Assembly: GCA_014729945.1 (NCBI GenBank) | Contig: WJJC01000007.1 | Coordinates: forward strand, 1 to 22,373 | From: Candidatus Bathyarchaeota archaeon | GTDB lineage: Archaea; Thermoproteota; Bathyarchaeia; TCS64 | DNA length: 22,373 nt | Direction: 5' to 3' | Shown: piece by piece, positions 1-7,361 of the stretch | How positions within the stretch are numbered: position 1 is the stretch's first letter | Layout: the number at the start of each line of letters is the position of its first letter | Notes under the pieces: model-generated | Databases searched by the model: none | What the model saw: the letters and a program-made list of their open reading frames with translations, nothing else | What the model was told of the DNA's origin: nothing | Position numbers and translations under genes: made by a program

Positions 1-96
1 CCCCTCGGAGTAGCAGTTGCACGAAGGGGCTGGCTGGAGCCAGAAGACGTGATAAATACCTGGGAACTGGATAAAATTCTTAGATTAAGAAAATAG
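1..96 (+). CDS. C-terminal end of a PHP-domain / DNA polymerase X-like protein (partial)
   Basis: Frame 1 is open from the window edge to a TAG at 94-96 and gives 31 residues. The fragment contains GVAVARRGWLEPEDVINT and then a short basic tail (LRLRK). An ARRGWL...DVxNT signature followed by a short helix is how I remember the C-terminus of the PHP domain in bacterial/archaeal family X DNA polymerases (repair polymerase with a 3'-5' exonuclease PHP domain) and related PHP phosphoesterases. No catalytic residue lies in the visible part, so the assignment rests on this tail only. A stand-alone PHP protein is the main alternative. Confidence 0.5.
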   Translation, partial: PLGVAVARRGWLEPEDVINTWELDKILRLRK

Positions 97-221
97 ACCA
101 ATGAAATTATGCTGTTACCTTATCTTACTTTACGATTGTAAAAAATAATATTTTGTAAAAACCTAAATTCATTATTCAATCCTTCATCACAGTCATACGA
201 CAAGTTTATTTTACCTTTAAA

Positions 222-326
222 TTGACAAATCTTTTCAAAGAGAAGGGGAACAAGTCAGACAAAGAAAGCTTAGAGAAGTTCATTGAAAACTTGGTCAAAA
301 CAGGAGAAGAAAACTATTATGAGTAA
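222..326 (+). CDS. Possible small charged protein, 34 aa
   Basis: A TTG at 222 opens a 34-residue frame ending in TAA at 324-326. The product is charged and helix-like (LFKEKGNKSDKESLEKF, then ENLVKTGEENYYE). Its last codons overlap the ATG of the DUF454 gene at 319 by 8 bases, as expected for translational coupling. Against it: a rare start codon, no clear ribosome-binding site, and a T/A-rich stretch over the start that could itself be a promoter (TTTATTTT, 205-212), which would put the start outside the transcript. It could also be leader sequence or the tail of a decayed gene. No family recognised. Confidence 0.25.
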   Translation: MTNLFKEKGNKSDKESLEKFIENLVKTGEENYYE

Positions 327-705
327 AAAGAAAACGTCTAAACCGAGCAAGCTCCTTTATCTTGTTGTGGGCTTTGTTTCTCTTGTTCTTGGATTAATTG
401 GTATTCCTCTCCCTATCTTACCCACAACTCCTTTCATATTGTTATCTGCTTGGTGTTTCTATAGGAGCTCCCCCAAGTTTCATGATTGGCTCATCAACCA
501 CCCTAGACTTGGACCTATTGTGGATGAATACGCTGACAAAGAGGGAATGAGTAGAAATAGTAAGATAAAGGCGCTGACAATGACATGGATAGCTGTAATA
601 TTCACCACTGTTTTCGCCTTGGACTCTTTTCATCCAAAGTTACTCGTCATAACCTTAGCCATAATTGGAACTTTTTTTATACTTAGAGTTAAGACACGAG
701 AATAG
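319..705 (+). CDS. DUF454 (YbaN-like) inner-membrane protein
   Basis: A 128-residue membrane protein. The N-terminus is basic (MSKKKTSKPSK) and is followed by a long hydrophobic segment carrying the DUF454 signature GLIGIPLPILPTTPF, then LLSAWCFYRSSPKFHDWL, a polar stretch (NHPRLGPIVDEY), and two closely spaced C-terminal hydrophobic segments (about residues 85-123). This order and length match the DUF454/YbaN family, whose biochemical role is unknown. I chose the ATG at 319 over a TTG at 283, because the basic N-terminus then begins directly and AGGAG (302-306) lies upstream. The next gene is convergent, ending at 724. The family is common in bacteria, so acquisition by transfer is possible but not shown. 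Confidence 0.85.
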   Translation: MSKKKTSKPSKLLYLVVGFVSLVLGLIGIPLPILPTTPFILLSAWCFYRSSPKFHDWLINHPRLGPIVDEYADKEGMSRNSKIKALTMTWIAVIFTTVFALDSFHPKLLVITLAIIGTFFILRVKTRE

Positions 706-723
706 ACAACATGCTTTTCTTCA

Positions 724-1206
724 TTAACCCACAATATTCGCTTTGATAATAGAATAAACGGTTCTTACCCCGTTTTCTTGGGGGGTAAATAGGACTGGAC
801 CTTTGTTGCGGGTGACAAGTTTAATCGCCTCTCCTTTCCGGACACTATATGCATCGTCACCTCGGCTATTCTTCTCTAATCCTATGCCACCATAATCCAC
901 CATACCAATTCGGGATAACTCGACACGCTCAATATCCATATACGGGATACTTCTACGCATTAAGCCGTAACTCAGCTGTACTCCATGATGGTCCAACTCT
1001 ATCCTGAGTTTATGGAAAAATAGGTAGATACCACCAAACAGGATACTCAAGATTAGCAGAACCTCGTTGGGGGCAGGGTTTCTACCAAGTATAGTACCTG
1101 TCAGGGATTGTACAACATAGAGACCAACGGTCATGGTGAATGCTGTTAGCAGTGTTCCTCGCGCCCAGAGGGGGGCGTATAATTGTTCGCGGTAGAGTCC
1201 AGTCAT
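724..1206 (-). CDS. Two-TM membrane protein with bacterial PH-like domain
   Basis: A 160-residue protein. Two hydrophobic segments lie at about residues 15-38 and 48-64, followed by a soluble beta-rich region starting at RIELDHHGVQLSYG. The layout (short N-terminus, TM hairpin, then a domain with IPYMDIERVEL and a late GPVLFTPQ strand) resembles the bacterial PH/YdbT (DUF304-like) membrane proteins. Their function is mostly unknown, and membrane-associated scaffolding is an inference. The gene lies 82 bases downstream of fabH on the same strand. A TTAGATATATC sequence about 35 bases ahead of the ATG can serve as its own promoter. Fold-level call only; exact family not certain. Confidence 0.6.
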   Translation of the reverse strand: MTGLYREQLYAPLWARGTLLTAFTMTVGLYVVQSLTGTILGRNPAPNEVLLILSILFGGIYLFFHKLRIELDHHGVQLSYGLMRRSIPYMDIERVELSRIGMVDYGGIGLEKNSRGDDAYSVRKGEAIKLVTRNKGPVLFTPQENGVRTVYSIIKANIVG

Positions 1207-1288
1207 TTTACCCGCGAATACTATACTACATCCTTATGATATATCTAACAATTAGATCACTTGTTCTAAAAGATTGAACAGAGTGGAT

Positions 1289-2266
1289 TTACCACTCTAT
1301 GAGGTTGGATGCCCAACTCAAGCCGCCGCCGTAACCAACAGTAGCCACGATATCACCTTTCTCTAGAGAACCATCTTTAGCCGCCTCATGAATAGCCATG
1401 GGTATACTGGCTCCTGCGCAGTTGGCGTATTTCTCTAAGTTAACGTAGGCTTTCTCGTAGGGTAGACCCAGGTTCTCCATGCATTGCTTGATCATCACGG
1501 AGTTGGATTGATGGGGAATCACCCAGTCAACGTCATCAACTTTAAGTCCACTTCGTTTAACCACCTCGCGTATGGCTTCGGGGAATTTCTCTGTGGCAAA
1601 GTTCCAGACGGCTCTCCCATCCATGTGGAAGTACTCTAACCCGGTGCCTAAGATCTCCTTTGTGATGGGCATCTTTGTGCCCCCTGCCGGGATCTCGATA
1701 ACCTTGGCTCCTTTTCCATCTGCTTTTAGATATGAGCCTAGTACGCCGCCTTCATCCGTCTTCTGGAGTAATGTTGCCCCGGCGCCGTCACCAAAATAGA
1801 TACACGTGGTCCTGTCTTCCCAGTTGAGTATCTTGCTGTATACCTCCGCGCCTATCACCAACACGTTTTCCATATGGGGATCCAGTACCATTCTTGAACC
1901 TATATCGAATGCGTACGCGAATCCACAGCATACACTGTTTACGTCAAAAGCGCCTGAGTCATTGCACCCTATCTTGGCCTGTGTTATTGCAGCCGTGGAG
2001 CTGAGTATAACATCCGGGCTGCTTGTGGCGAGAATAAGCATATCTACGTCTTCAGGTGCCACCCCCGCGTCTTTCAAAGCAACTTCTCCCGCTTTCGCCG
2101 CCAAGTCGCTGGTGCATACGTCATCTTCTACAATGTGTCTTTGCTGCATACCAGTTTTGGTTCTTATCCACTCATCACTGGTGTCCAAACCCATCTCGAC
2201 AAGATCATCATTAGTTAGAACTTTAGGTGGTACATAGATTCCCGTGCCCTTTACTCCAGCCTTCAT
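1289..2266 (-). CDS. fabH: 3-oxoacyl-[ACP] synthase III-like (FabH/KAS III) condensing enzyme
   Basis: A 325-residue thiolase-fold condensing enzyme. Bacterial KAS III joins acyl-CoA with malonyl-ACP to start fatty-acid synthesis. The Cys-His-Asn triad is visible: C113 in DVNSVCCGF, H252 in IPHQSN and N282 in YANCAGAS. Other FabH marks are DEWIRTKTGM near residue 31, FGDGAGA near 158 and GYGGGLSWA near the C-terminus. Archaeal HMG-CoA synthases share the fold but not these sequences. An in-frame ATG exists at 2302, but a TATA box (minus-strand TATAAATATT, 2301-2310) overlaps it, so the message must start further in. I therefore use the ATG at 2266 (or 2269). Neighbours are membrane proteins, not other fatty-acid genes, so the true substrate is open; a ketoacyl-CoA or polyketide-type priming role is possible. 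Confidence 0.88.
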   Translation of the reverse strand: MKAGVKGTGIYVPPKVLTNDDLVEMGLDTSDEWIRTKTGMQQRHIVEDDVCTSDLAAKAGEVALKDAGVAPEDVDMLILATSSPDVILSSTAAITQAKIGCNDSGAFDVNSVCCGFAYAFDIGSRMVLDPHMENVLVIGAEVYSKILNWEDRTTCIYFGDGAGATLLQKTDEGGVLGSYLKADGKGAKVIEIPAGGTKMPITKEILGTGLEYFHMDGRAVWNFATEKFPEAIREVVKRSGLKVDDVDWVIPHQSNSVMIKQCMENLGLPYEKAYVNLEKYANCAGASIPMAIHEAAKDGSLEKGDIVATVGYGGGLSWASNLIEW

Positions 2267-2300
2267 CATATTCACTTTCTGACACGAGGAATACCAGTAC

Positions 2301-2310
2301 AATATTTATA
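2301..2310 (-). promoter_or_regulatory. TATA box of fabH
   Basis: The minus strand reads TATAAATATT, an archaeal TATA element centred about 39 bases ahead of the ATG at 2266. Transcription about 25 bases downstream would start near 2280, giving a leader of roughly 10-15 bases. The box covers the upstream ATG at 2302, which rules that codon out as the start. Confidence 0.65.
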
Positions 2311-2350
2311 GACTTCGACAAGCAGCGTTTAGATTAACGACTCTTGTCGA

Positions 2351-3025
2351 TTACTTTCTCATGCGTGGTATGAGTTTCTCCATCCACCCAAACAAGAGAT
2401 CACGGGTAGGCTTCCATGTTACAACTATACTGAAGATTAATGAGCCCACTACCATGAGAATGGATGCTAAAAAGGTTCCAATGGTGTTCTCCAGTCCACC
2501 GTAGACCAGTCCACCCATCAAAGCCCCCACACTATACAATATAGACTTACCAAAAACCTCAACCACCGCAAGTTTACTGAAGGGCAACTTCCTTGACCCA
2601 GCAAGAATGATGACGGGTGTATCAGGTAAGGGGGTTAAAGCAACTAAGAGTACGGTCCATAAACCATACTTGTTGATCCATCTGGCGATCCTGTCCTCCG
2701 CGGCGTTCGTCTCCTCAAGACCCTCCGCCACCCCCCACCCTAGGAAGTATGTAGTCACTTCACCTATTGCAGCCCCGGTACCAGCCATGGTGCCTAGCAA
2801 TACGGGGTGGTAAACAGAAGAGAGGGGGAGAAAGAGGGGTATGAACATGTCCCTCGCTACCACTGTGAGGTGGCTCAGCATGGCCGCTATCAGTACACCT
2901 ATGAGCCCAAGCTGGCCAAGGCTATCCCCCTTCACCATAAACCTCCAGAGCAGCCCCCCGGAGATAATGGCTACAAGGATTACGCCTAAGATACTGTAAA
3001 GGGCTCGTCTCTTCAAACAGGTCAC
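2351..3025 (-). CDS. VTT/DedA-like (SNARE-associated family) membrane protein
   Basis: A 224-residue polytopic membrane protein with 5-6 hydrophobic segments. The VTT/DedA-like core has the GTGAAIGEVTTYFLG segment near residue 83, then a LVALTPLPDTPVIILAGSRK re-entrant-like segment near 128 with the family's conserved Pro and Arg. VTT-domain proteins are implicated in lipid scrambling and polyprenyl-phosphate recycling; that role here is inferred from the family. The start is GTG (3023-3025). A TATA-like ATTATAGTCT (minus, 3051-3060) is centred about 31 bases upstream, so the leader would be only a few bases. It lies 84 bases upstream of fabH on the same strand. Confidence 0.8.
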   Translation of the reverse strand: MTCLKRRALYSILGVILVAIISGGLLWRFMVKGDSLGQLGLIGVLIAAMLSHLTVVARDMFIPLFLPLSSVYHPVLLGTMAGTGAAIGEVTTYFLGWGVAEGLEETNAAEDRIARWINKYGLWTVLLVALTPLPDTPVIILAGSRKLPFSKLAVVEVFGKSILYSVGALMGGLVYGGLENTIGTFLASILMVVGSLIFSIVVTWKPTRDLLFGWMEKLIPRMRK

Positions 3026-3050
3026 CGATTATCAGTGATTGATGCCGTGT

Positions 3051-3060
3051 AGACTATAAT
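3051..3060 (-). promoter_or_regulatory. TATA box of the VTT gene
   Basis: The minus strand reads ATTATAGTCT, centred about 31 bases ahead of the GTG start at 3025, which predicts a nearly leaderless message. Confidence 0.45.
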
Positions 3061-3080
3061 GGTTGTGTTAAAGGAAGGGA

Positions 3081-3983
3081 TTAAACTAGGTCTGCTACCC
3101 GGTTCATCAACACCTCTATGGATCTCTTTTCAGCACCATAGGGGAAAACGATAACGAAATGAGTTGCACCGAGATCCTTGTAACCGCGTATGAACTCCGC
3201 TGCATCCTCCGGTGTTTTGTACTCCCATTCACGTTCTCCGGTATATTTCTCATATGGAGCCGGCTCGGGTGCCTCTGCACCCTCCAAGGCGAGGTGAAGA
3301 CCGGCGCTAACCCTGATCTTGTCATAGTTTCTGTCATAGGTTTCACAGTGCTTGCGAAGGGTGTCTAGTTTCTCCTTAAAAGTATCCAGTGGGATGTTCC
3401 AAGCAAAGTTTATCATATCAGCCTGTCTGGCGGACACCTTCAATAACTGGTACCCCATGCCCCCGATAACTACGGAAATGCTATCCTGAAAAGGTTTAGG
3501 CATAGAGACCGTGTTAACGCTATAATATTCGCCCTCGTATTTCGCTACGGGATCACTCCACATCAATTTGGCTATCTTCACCGCCTCCTCAAGTTGCTTG
3601 ATCCGTGTCATGGGTTTCGGGAACGGGATACCATACGCCTCGTACTCCGCCTCTTTCCAACCAGCCCCAATACCGAAATAAACGCGTCCACCTGAAATAT
3701 GATCTAGACTGGAAGCGATGTTAGCATGTAACGCGGGGTTTCTGTAGCTCTGGCTAGCCACCATGTTTCCCAGACGCAAAGTCTCCGTCTCGGCGGCAAG
3801 GGCACTGAGGGTTGTCCAGCATTCCAGACAGTTTACGTCCACAGCTTCTGGTCTGATGAGAAAATGGTCGCTGGTCCAAAGACTCTCAAAACCATGTCGC
3901 TCAGCCGCCTTTGCTACTTTTCTGATATACTCATAAGAATATCCAAACTGGGGCTCTATCTGGACCCCGTAATCAATCTTCAT
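3081..3983 (-). CDS. LLM-class (luciferase-like) flavin/F420-dependent oxidoreductase
   Basis: A 300-residue TIM-barrel enzyme of the bacterial luciferase-like family. In archaea these mostly use coenzyme F420. Family features in order: an N-terminal strand (MKIDYGVQIEPQFGYSY), GFESLWTSDHFL near residue 31, LRLGNMVASQSYRNPALHA near 70, ISGGRVYFGIGAGWKEAEYE near 97 and VVIGGMGYQLLKVSARQADM near 171. These correspond to the substrate/cofactor-binding strands of F420-dependent reductases. Length is normal. The substrate cannot be read from the sequence. A strong TATA box sits about 24 bases ahead of the ATG, so the message is probably leaderless and independent of the gene ending at 4016. Confidence 0.88.
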   Translation of the reverse strand: MKIDYGVQIEPQFGYSYEYIRKVAKAAERHGFESLWTSDHFLIRPEAVDVNCLECWTTLSALAAETETLRLGNMVASQSYRNPALHANIASSLDHISGGRVYFGIGAGWKEAEYEAYGIPFPKPMTRIKQLEEAVKIAKLMWSDPVAKYEGEYYSVNTVSMPKPFQDSISVVIGGMGYQLLKVSARQADMINFAWNIPLDTFKEKLDTLRKHCETYDRNYDKIRVSAGLHLALEGAEAPEPAPYEKYTGEREWEYKTPEDAAEFIRGYKDLGATHFVIVFPYGAEKRSIEVLMNRVADLV

Positions 3984-4001
3984 AATACGTGAAATAATCT
4001 G

Positions 4002-4010
4002 AAAAATATA
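4002..4010 (-). promoter_or_regulatory. TATA box of the LLM oxidoreductase gene
   Basis: The minus strand reads TATATTTTT, preceded by CTT, and is centred about 24 bases ahead of the ATG at 3983. It lies in the 32-base gap after the preceding gene and predicts a leaderless transcript. Confidence 0.6.
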
Positions 4011-4015
4011 AAGGA

Positions 4016-4630
4016 TTAGAAGGGTTTGCAGAGGATCTCGTGTAGTTTCATATCCCTTATCCGGCTGGATTCAGCTACCTCTAAAACCATGGCTGTATCC
4101 GCACCAGCGTGGCTACCAGCGACAGCAACCACTTTTTTCCCTGAGGGAACAGCGTTACAATCCACCGCCATCATTGATATCTCTGGACAGACCTTGACTC
4201 CCTGACTAAACATTCGTAAAGTGTTTGCAACGATGACATTAGGTGGGGGTACGATCCATGGTAGTCTGCCCTCCTGGGGATCTGTTCGTTGGGGGCGCTG
4301 TCTTCCTATTCCAGCGCTAACCGCACCCGTGAGTACGTCTGTACAGGTCACCACAGTACACCCTGCCTCCTCTAGATGTACCCTAGTCTCGTCAGACATT
4401 TTCTGGATGCCTTTCTCACTATATCCTGTAGCGTGGGTTACAATAACTAAATTCAATCCACTGTCTTTGAATACACCGACTGCCATCTCAGCGGTATAAC
4501 CGGTTGTGCTACTAACTAACACCGTGTCTATATCTCGTTCCTTAGCTGCTTTCAAAGCTAGCTTAAGGGTTGCTTCAGTGTGTTCTTTACCTGGTCGCTC
4601 CCAGTAAACTACTTTTCTCTCTATACTCAT
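4016..4630 (-). CDS. Pyruvate kinase C-terminal-domain-like protein (COG1751 type)
   Basis: A 204-residue protein built around a pyruvate-kinase alpha/beta-like C-terminal fold without the kinase barrel. Visible features: VVYWERPGKEHTEATLKLAL at the N-terminus, DTVLVSSTTGYTAEMAVGVF near residue 35 (typical of the stand-alone archaeal PK_C proteins), THATGYSEKG near 65, and a GSHAGADTAMVLE segment near the C-terminus. No catalytic role is established for these proteins; ligand or allosteric-effector binding is inferred. I chose the ATG at 4630 over a GTG at 4639 because GGTGA (plus 4636-4640) is then a Shine-Dalgarno site 5 bases upstream. A TATA-like ATAAATCTTATC lies near 4673-4684. Confidence 0.8.
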   Translation of the reverse strand: MSIERKVVYWERPGKEHTEATLKLALKAAKERDIDTVLVSSTTGYTAEMAVGVFKDSGLNLVIVTHATGYSEKGIQKMSDETRVHLEEAGCTVVTCTDVLTGAVSAGIGRQRPQRTDPQEGRLPWIVPPPNVIVANTLRMFSQGVKVCPEISMMAVDCNAVPSGKKVVAVAGSHAGADTAMVLEVAESSRIRDMKLHEILCKPF

Positions 4631-4724
4631 TCTCTTCACCGTTTAGAATGATTATCAATGATAACATGCTGTGATAAGATTTATCCCCCAATATCCTTAC
4701 AAGCATAGAACACATTGATCAAAT

Positions 4725-5204
4725 ATGATTCTCCAGTTACCCGGGTTTCCAGATGGAGGAAATATGCCCAGAAAATACTCCTGCCAGGGAGACGAGGTCT
4801 CACCCGAATTAATCTGGATGGATCTACCCGAGGAGATAAAGTCCTTGGTTTTATTCATGTACGATGTGAGTATTCCAGCGGATTGGCTCAGGTTAACCAC
4901 AATAGACCACTGGGTAGTCTACAACATACCTACGAATCTAAGGGGACTACCTGAAAATGTACCAGATGAGCAGAGACTGGAAAACGGGGCTCTTCAAGGG
5001 AAACGTTTGAGGAACAAGACAGGTTACATGGGTCCATGTCCCTTGTTTGGAACTCATCTCTATGTCTTTGAACTATATGCACTTAATAAAATGCTGGAAA
5101 TGGAGCCGGAAAACGCTACACGTACGAAGTTAACCCACACAATGAAGACCAAAATCATAGATAAAACAGTTTACGCCGGAAAATACAGAAAGACCAACAG
5201 ATGA
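4725..5204 (+). CDS. PEBP / YbhB-YbcL family protein
   Basis: A 159-residue protein of the phosphatidylethanolamine-binding protein family. In order: PGFPDGGNMPRKYSCQGDEV (the family's N-terminal 'iP..y.c.g..vSP'), SPELIWMDLPEEIKSLVLFM, the ligand-site block IDHWVVYNIP near residue 80, and GYMGPCPLFGTHLYVFELYAL near 120 with the GPCP-x-G-x-H binding motif. Length is typical of the prokaryotic cytoplasmic form, and there is no signal peptide. The family binds anionic groups or small molecules, and its physiological role in archaea is not settled. It is divergent from the PK_C-like gene (94 bases between starts) and convergent with amrS, only 5 bases apart. Confidence 0.9.
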   Translation: MILQLPGFPDGGNMPRKYSCQGDEVSPELIWMDLPEEIKSLVLFMYDVSIPADWLRLTTIDHWVVYNIPTNLRGLPENVPDEQRLENGALQGKRLRNKTGYMGPCPLFGTHLYVFELYALNKMLEMEPENATRTKLTHTMKTKIIDKTVYAGKYRKTNR

Positions 5205-5209
5205 AAACC

Positions 5210-6220
5210 TTATTCCCTCTGACCAGTTATAGGTATAGATTCACCGCAGTTCATACACCGCATATCTTCTGTGAGTCTCCATTTCCTTATCATATACCCA
5301 GTCCTCTCAACCACGTGCTCACCGCAGCCCGGACAAACAGTATCCTCCTCACCCCCACCCCTTACGTTCCCCACGAATACATAGTGTAACCCTTCTTCCT
5401 CTGCTATGCTCTTGGCGCGTTTCAGGGTCTCTACTGGTGTGGGCTCTAGATGGTTGAACTTATACATGGGGAAGAATCTGCTTAGATGCAAGGGTACATC
5501 CGGGTCCATGTTCTCCACGATGTACTGCGCCATAGAACGTATCTCATCGCTGCTATCATTGTTCTCCGGGATAATAAGGAAGGTTACCTCCACATGCACA
5601 TCATGGTCATACATATACTGAGTGGCTTCCAAGACCTTCTCCAATTCACCGCCACAATGCTTCTTATAGAAACCATCGTCAAAAGACTTCCAGTCCACGT
5701 TAGCCGCGTCAATATACGCAACCACATGACTGAAGGAGGGAATATGAGTGTAACCGTTGGTCACCAGTACATTCTTTACACTTGAATCAGATGCCAGCTC
5801 CGCTGTGTCCTGTATATAGTTCAGGTTGATCATAGGCTCATTATAGGTATAGGCGATACTAGTGCAGTTCTTAGTAAGAGCCATATCCACCACCTCCCCC
5901 GGTGTCATATCACGAGTCTGAGAATCCGCGATCTTACCCTGACTCAACCCATAGTTTTGACACCATGGACAGGTAAAGTTACATCCAATACTGCTGATGC
6001 TCAAAGCCCTGCTTCCCGGATAGAAATGTGCTAAGGGCTTCTTCTCGATAGGATCCACTGCTAGAGCGCTTATCTTGCCATAGCTGAGATCAATTACTTT
6101 TCCATCCTGATTCAGTTTGGTACCGCATAACCCTCGTTTTCCCTCAGATAACACACATAAGTGGGGGCAAATTGTGCAGCGTAGAGCATCGTCCACTTCT
6201 TCCACGTATCGAGATTCCAT
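5210..6220 (-). CDS. amrS: AmmeMemoRadiSam-system radical SAM enzyme (AmrS-like)
   Basis: A 336-residue radical SAM protein. An N-terminal cysteine cluster (C15, C18, C22, C32) precedes the radical SAM motif CNFTCPWC (C80, C84, C87), which binds the 4Fe-4S cluster that cleaves S-adenosylmethionine. Then come AYTYNEP near residue 142, VDWKSFDDGFYKKHCGGELE near 196 and LHLSRFFPMYKF near 265, which are family-typical. The C-terminus carries CPGCG and a later CMNCG, a zinc-ribbon-like pair. AmrS is named for co-occurrence with AMMECR1 and Memo proteins; neither partner gene is in the window, and the reaction is unknown. A TATA-like CATTATACGA (minus, 6241-6250) is centred 26 bases ahead of the ATG. 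Confidence 0.87.
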   Translation of the reverse strand: MESRYVEEVDDALRCTICPHLCVLSEGKRGLCGTKLNQDGKVIDLSYGKISALAVDPIEKKPLAHFYPGSRALSISSIGCNFTCPWCQNYGLSQGKIADSQTRDMTPGEVVDMALTKNCTSIAYTYNEPMINLNYIQDTAELASDSSVKNVLVTNGYTHIPSFSHVVAYIDAANVDWKSFDDGFYKKHCGGELEKVLEATQYMYDHDVHVEVTFLIIPENNDSSDEIRSMAQYIVENMDPDVPLHLSRFFPMYKFNHLEPTPVETLKRAKSIAEEEGLHYVFVGNVRGGGEEDTVCPGCGEHVVERTGYMIRKWRLTEDMRCMNCGESIPITGQRE

Positions 6221-6240
6221 AATTGATTATTCTCGACACC

Positions 6241-6250
6241 TCGTATAATG
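6241..6250 (-). promoter_or_regulatory. TATA box of the amrS-like gene
   Basis: The minus strand reads CATTATACGA, centred about 26 bases ahead of the ATG at 6220, which predicts a leaderless message. It lies in the 76-base gap shared with the divergent radical SAM gene. Confidence 0.5.
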
Positions 6251-6296
6251 CTTATCATCGCAACCATCTAAAGGCGCCCAGCATATTGACTAATTA

Positions 6297-7361
6297 ATGT
6301 GGCGATCTAAGAGCGGTGGAAAACTGGATGAACCTGGTGTTAAAAAGGCTATGCCTAGGTACGTAGATATTATTAAGAAACGAAAATACCCAAAATACAT
6401 GATAGCTAAATCAATGTCCGCCAAATATAACAGGAGAGCGGATACAGAAGAACTCTGGGAAACACATCAATCCCTGCTCGAAGAATTTCAGGATAAGCAA
6501 GATGAAGTCACCAAGAGACCTAAAAAGAGGGATAAGAACCTCCTGGGCCTTAAGATACTTTTAGCACATCGATTTATGCAAGAGTGCGGTTTCTGTGAAC
6601 GCTACTGCCGGGCGGATCGATTGCACGGGGATAAAGGGTACTGTAGAGCTGGGCGTAACTTCAGTGTCTTCTCAGCGTTCCCTCACATGGGGGAGGAGCC
6701 TGAACTAGTGCCATCAGGAACCATATTTACGGGGGGATGCAGCATAAGGTGTCTTCACTGCCAGAACTGGGACATCAGCCAGTGGAAGAGCCATGGACGG
6801 AGCTTAACCCCTGAGATGATGTCGTTACAAGTTAGAGAGTTAGCGGAGAAGGGATGTAGGAACATTAACATGGTAGGAGGTGACCCTACGCCTTTCACGT
6901 GGCAGTGGCTTGAGACGTTTAACCATGTGGATGAGAGGATCGCTACTATCTGGAACAGTAACAGTTACTACAGTAGTGAGACTGCGATGCTACTAGCCGG
7001 ATTCATAGACCTGTATCTTCTTGACTTTAAGTATGGTAATAATAAATGCGCTGAGCAGATCAGCGATGCCCCCGGTTACTGGGAGGCCGCCACTAGAAAC
7101 CATCTAACCGCAGACAAGTACGGCGAATTACTCATAAGAGTTCTCGTGCTGCCGGAACACAACGAATGCTGCACCAGACCTATACTCCAATGGATACATG
7201 ATAACCTTGGACCCATGACGCGGGTAAATCTCATGTTCCAGTACCGCCCCGAGTGGAGAGCAGAAGAACGAGCAGAGCTAACCCGCAGACTTAGCCTCAG
7301 CGAAAAACTTGAAGCAAAAGAGATAGCGCAAGAGATGGGGTTACAGAACTTAATTGAATGA
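6297..7361 (+). CDS. PflX/COG1313-like radical SAM protein
   Basis: A 354-residue radical SAM protein. The first 90 residues are basic and coil-rich (KKRKYPKYM, KRPKKRDKN). They are followed by a cysteine cluster (C97, C100, C104, C116) and the radical SAM motif CSIRCLHC (C148, C152, C155). NMVGGDPTPFTWQWLE near residue 192 and LYLLDFKYGN near 237 match the COG1313 'uncharacterised Fe-S protein PflX' group, related to pyruvate-formate-lyase activases. No glycyl-radical target is visible nearby, so the substrate is unknown. It diverges from the amrS-like gene and its 3' end overlaps the convergent TANGO2-like gene by 12 bases. Confidence 0.85.
   Translation: MWRSKSGGKLDEPGVKKAMPRYVDIIKKRKYPKYMIAKSMSAKYNRRADTEELWETHQSLLEEFQDKQDEVTKRPKKRDKNLLGLKILLAHRFMQECGFCERYCRADRLHGDKGYCRAGRNFSVFSAFPHMGEEPELVPSGTIFTGGCSIRCLHCQNWDISQWKSHGRSLTPEMMSLQVRELAEKGCRNINMVGGDPTPFTWQWLETFNHVDERIATIWNSNSYYSSETAMLLAGFIDLYLLDFKYGNNKCAEQISDAPGYWEAATRNHLTADKYGELLIRVLVLPEHNECCTRPILQWIHDNLGPMTRVNLMFQYRPEWRAEERAELTRRLSLSEKLEAKEIAQEMGLQNLIE

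Noticed and set aside
283..318. TTG at 283 as start of the DUF454 gene
   Set aside because: It adds 12 residues of no family character; the ATG at 319 begins directly at the basic N-terminus and has AGGAG upstream.
1806..2237. 143-residue plus-strand ORF over fabH
   Set aside because: Antisense shadow of the highly conserved fabH coding region.
2267..2302. ATG at 2302 as start of fabH
   Set aside because: A TATA box overlaps this codon, so it would lie upstream of the transcript.
4715..4954. 79-residue ORF overlapping the PEBP start
   Set aside because: The other frame carries all PEBP motifs; this one has none.
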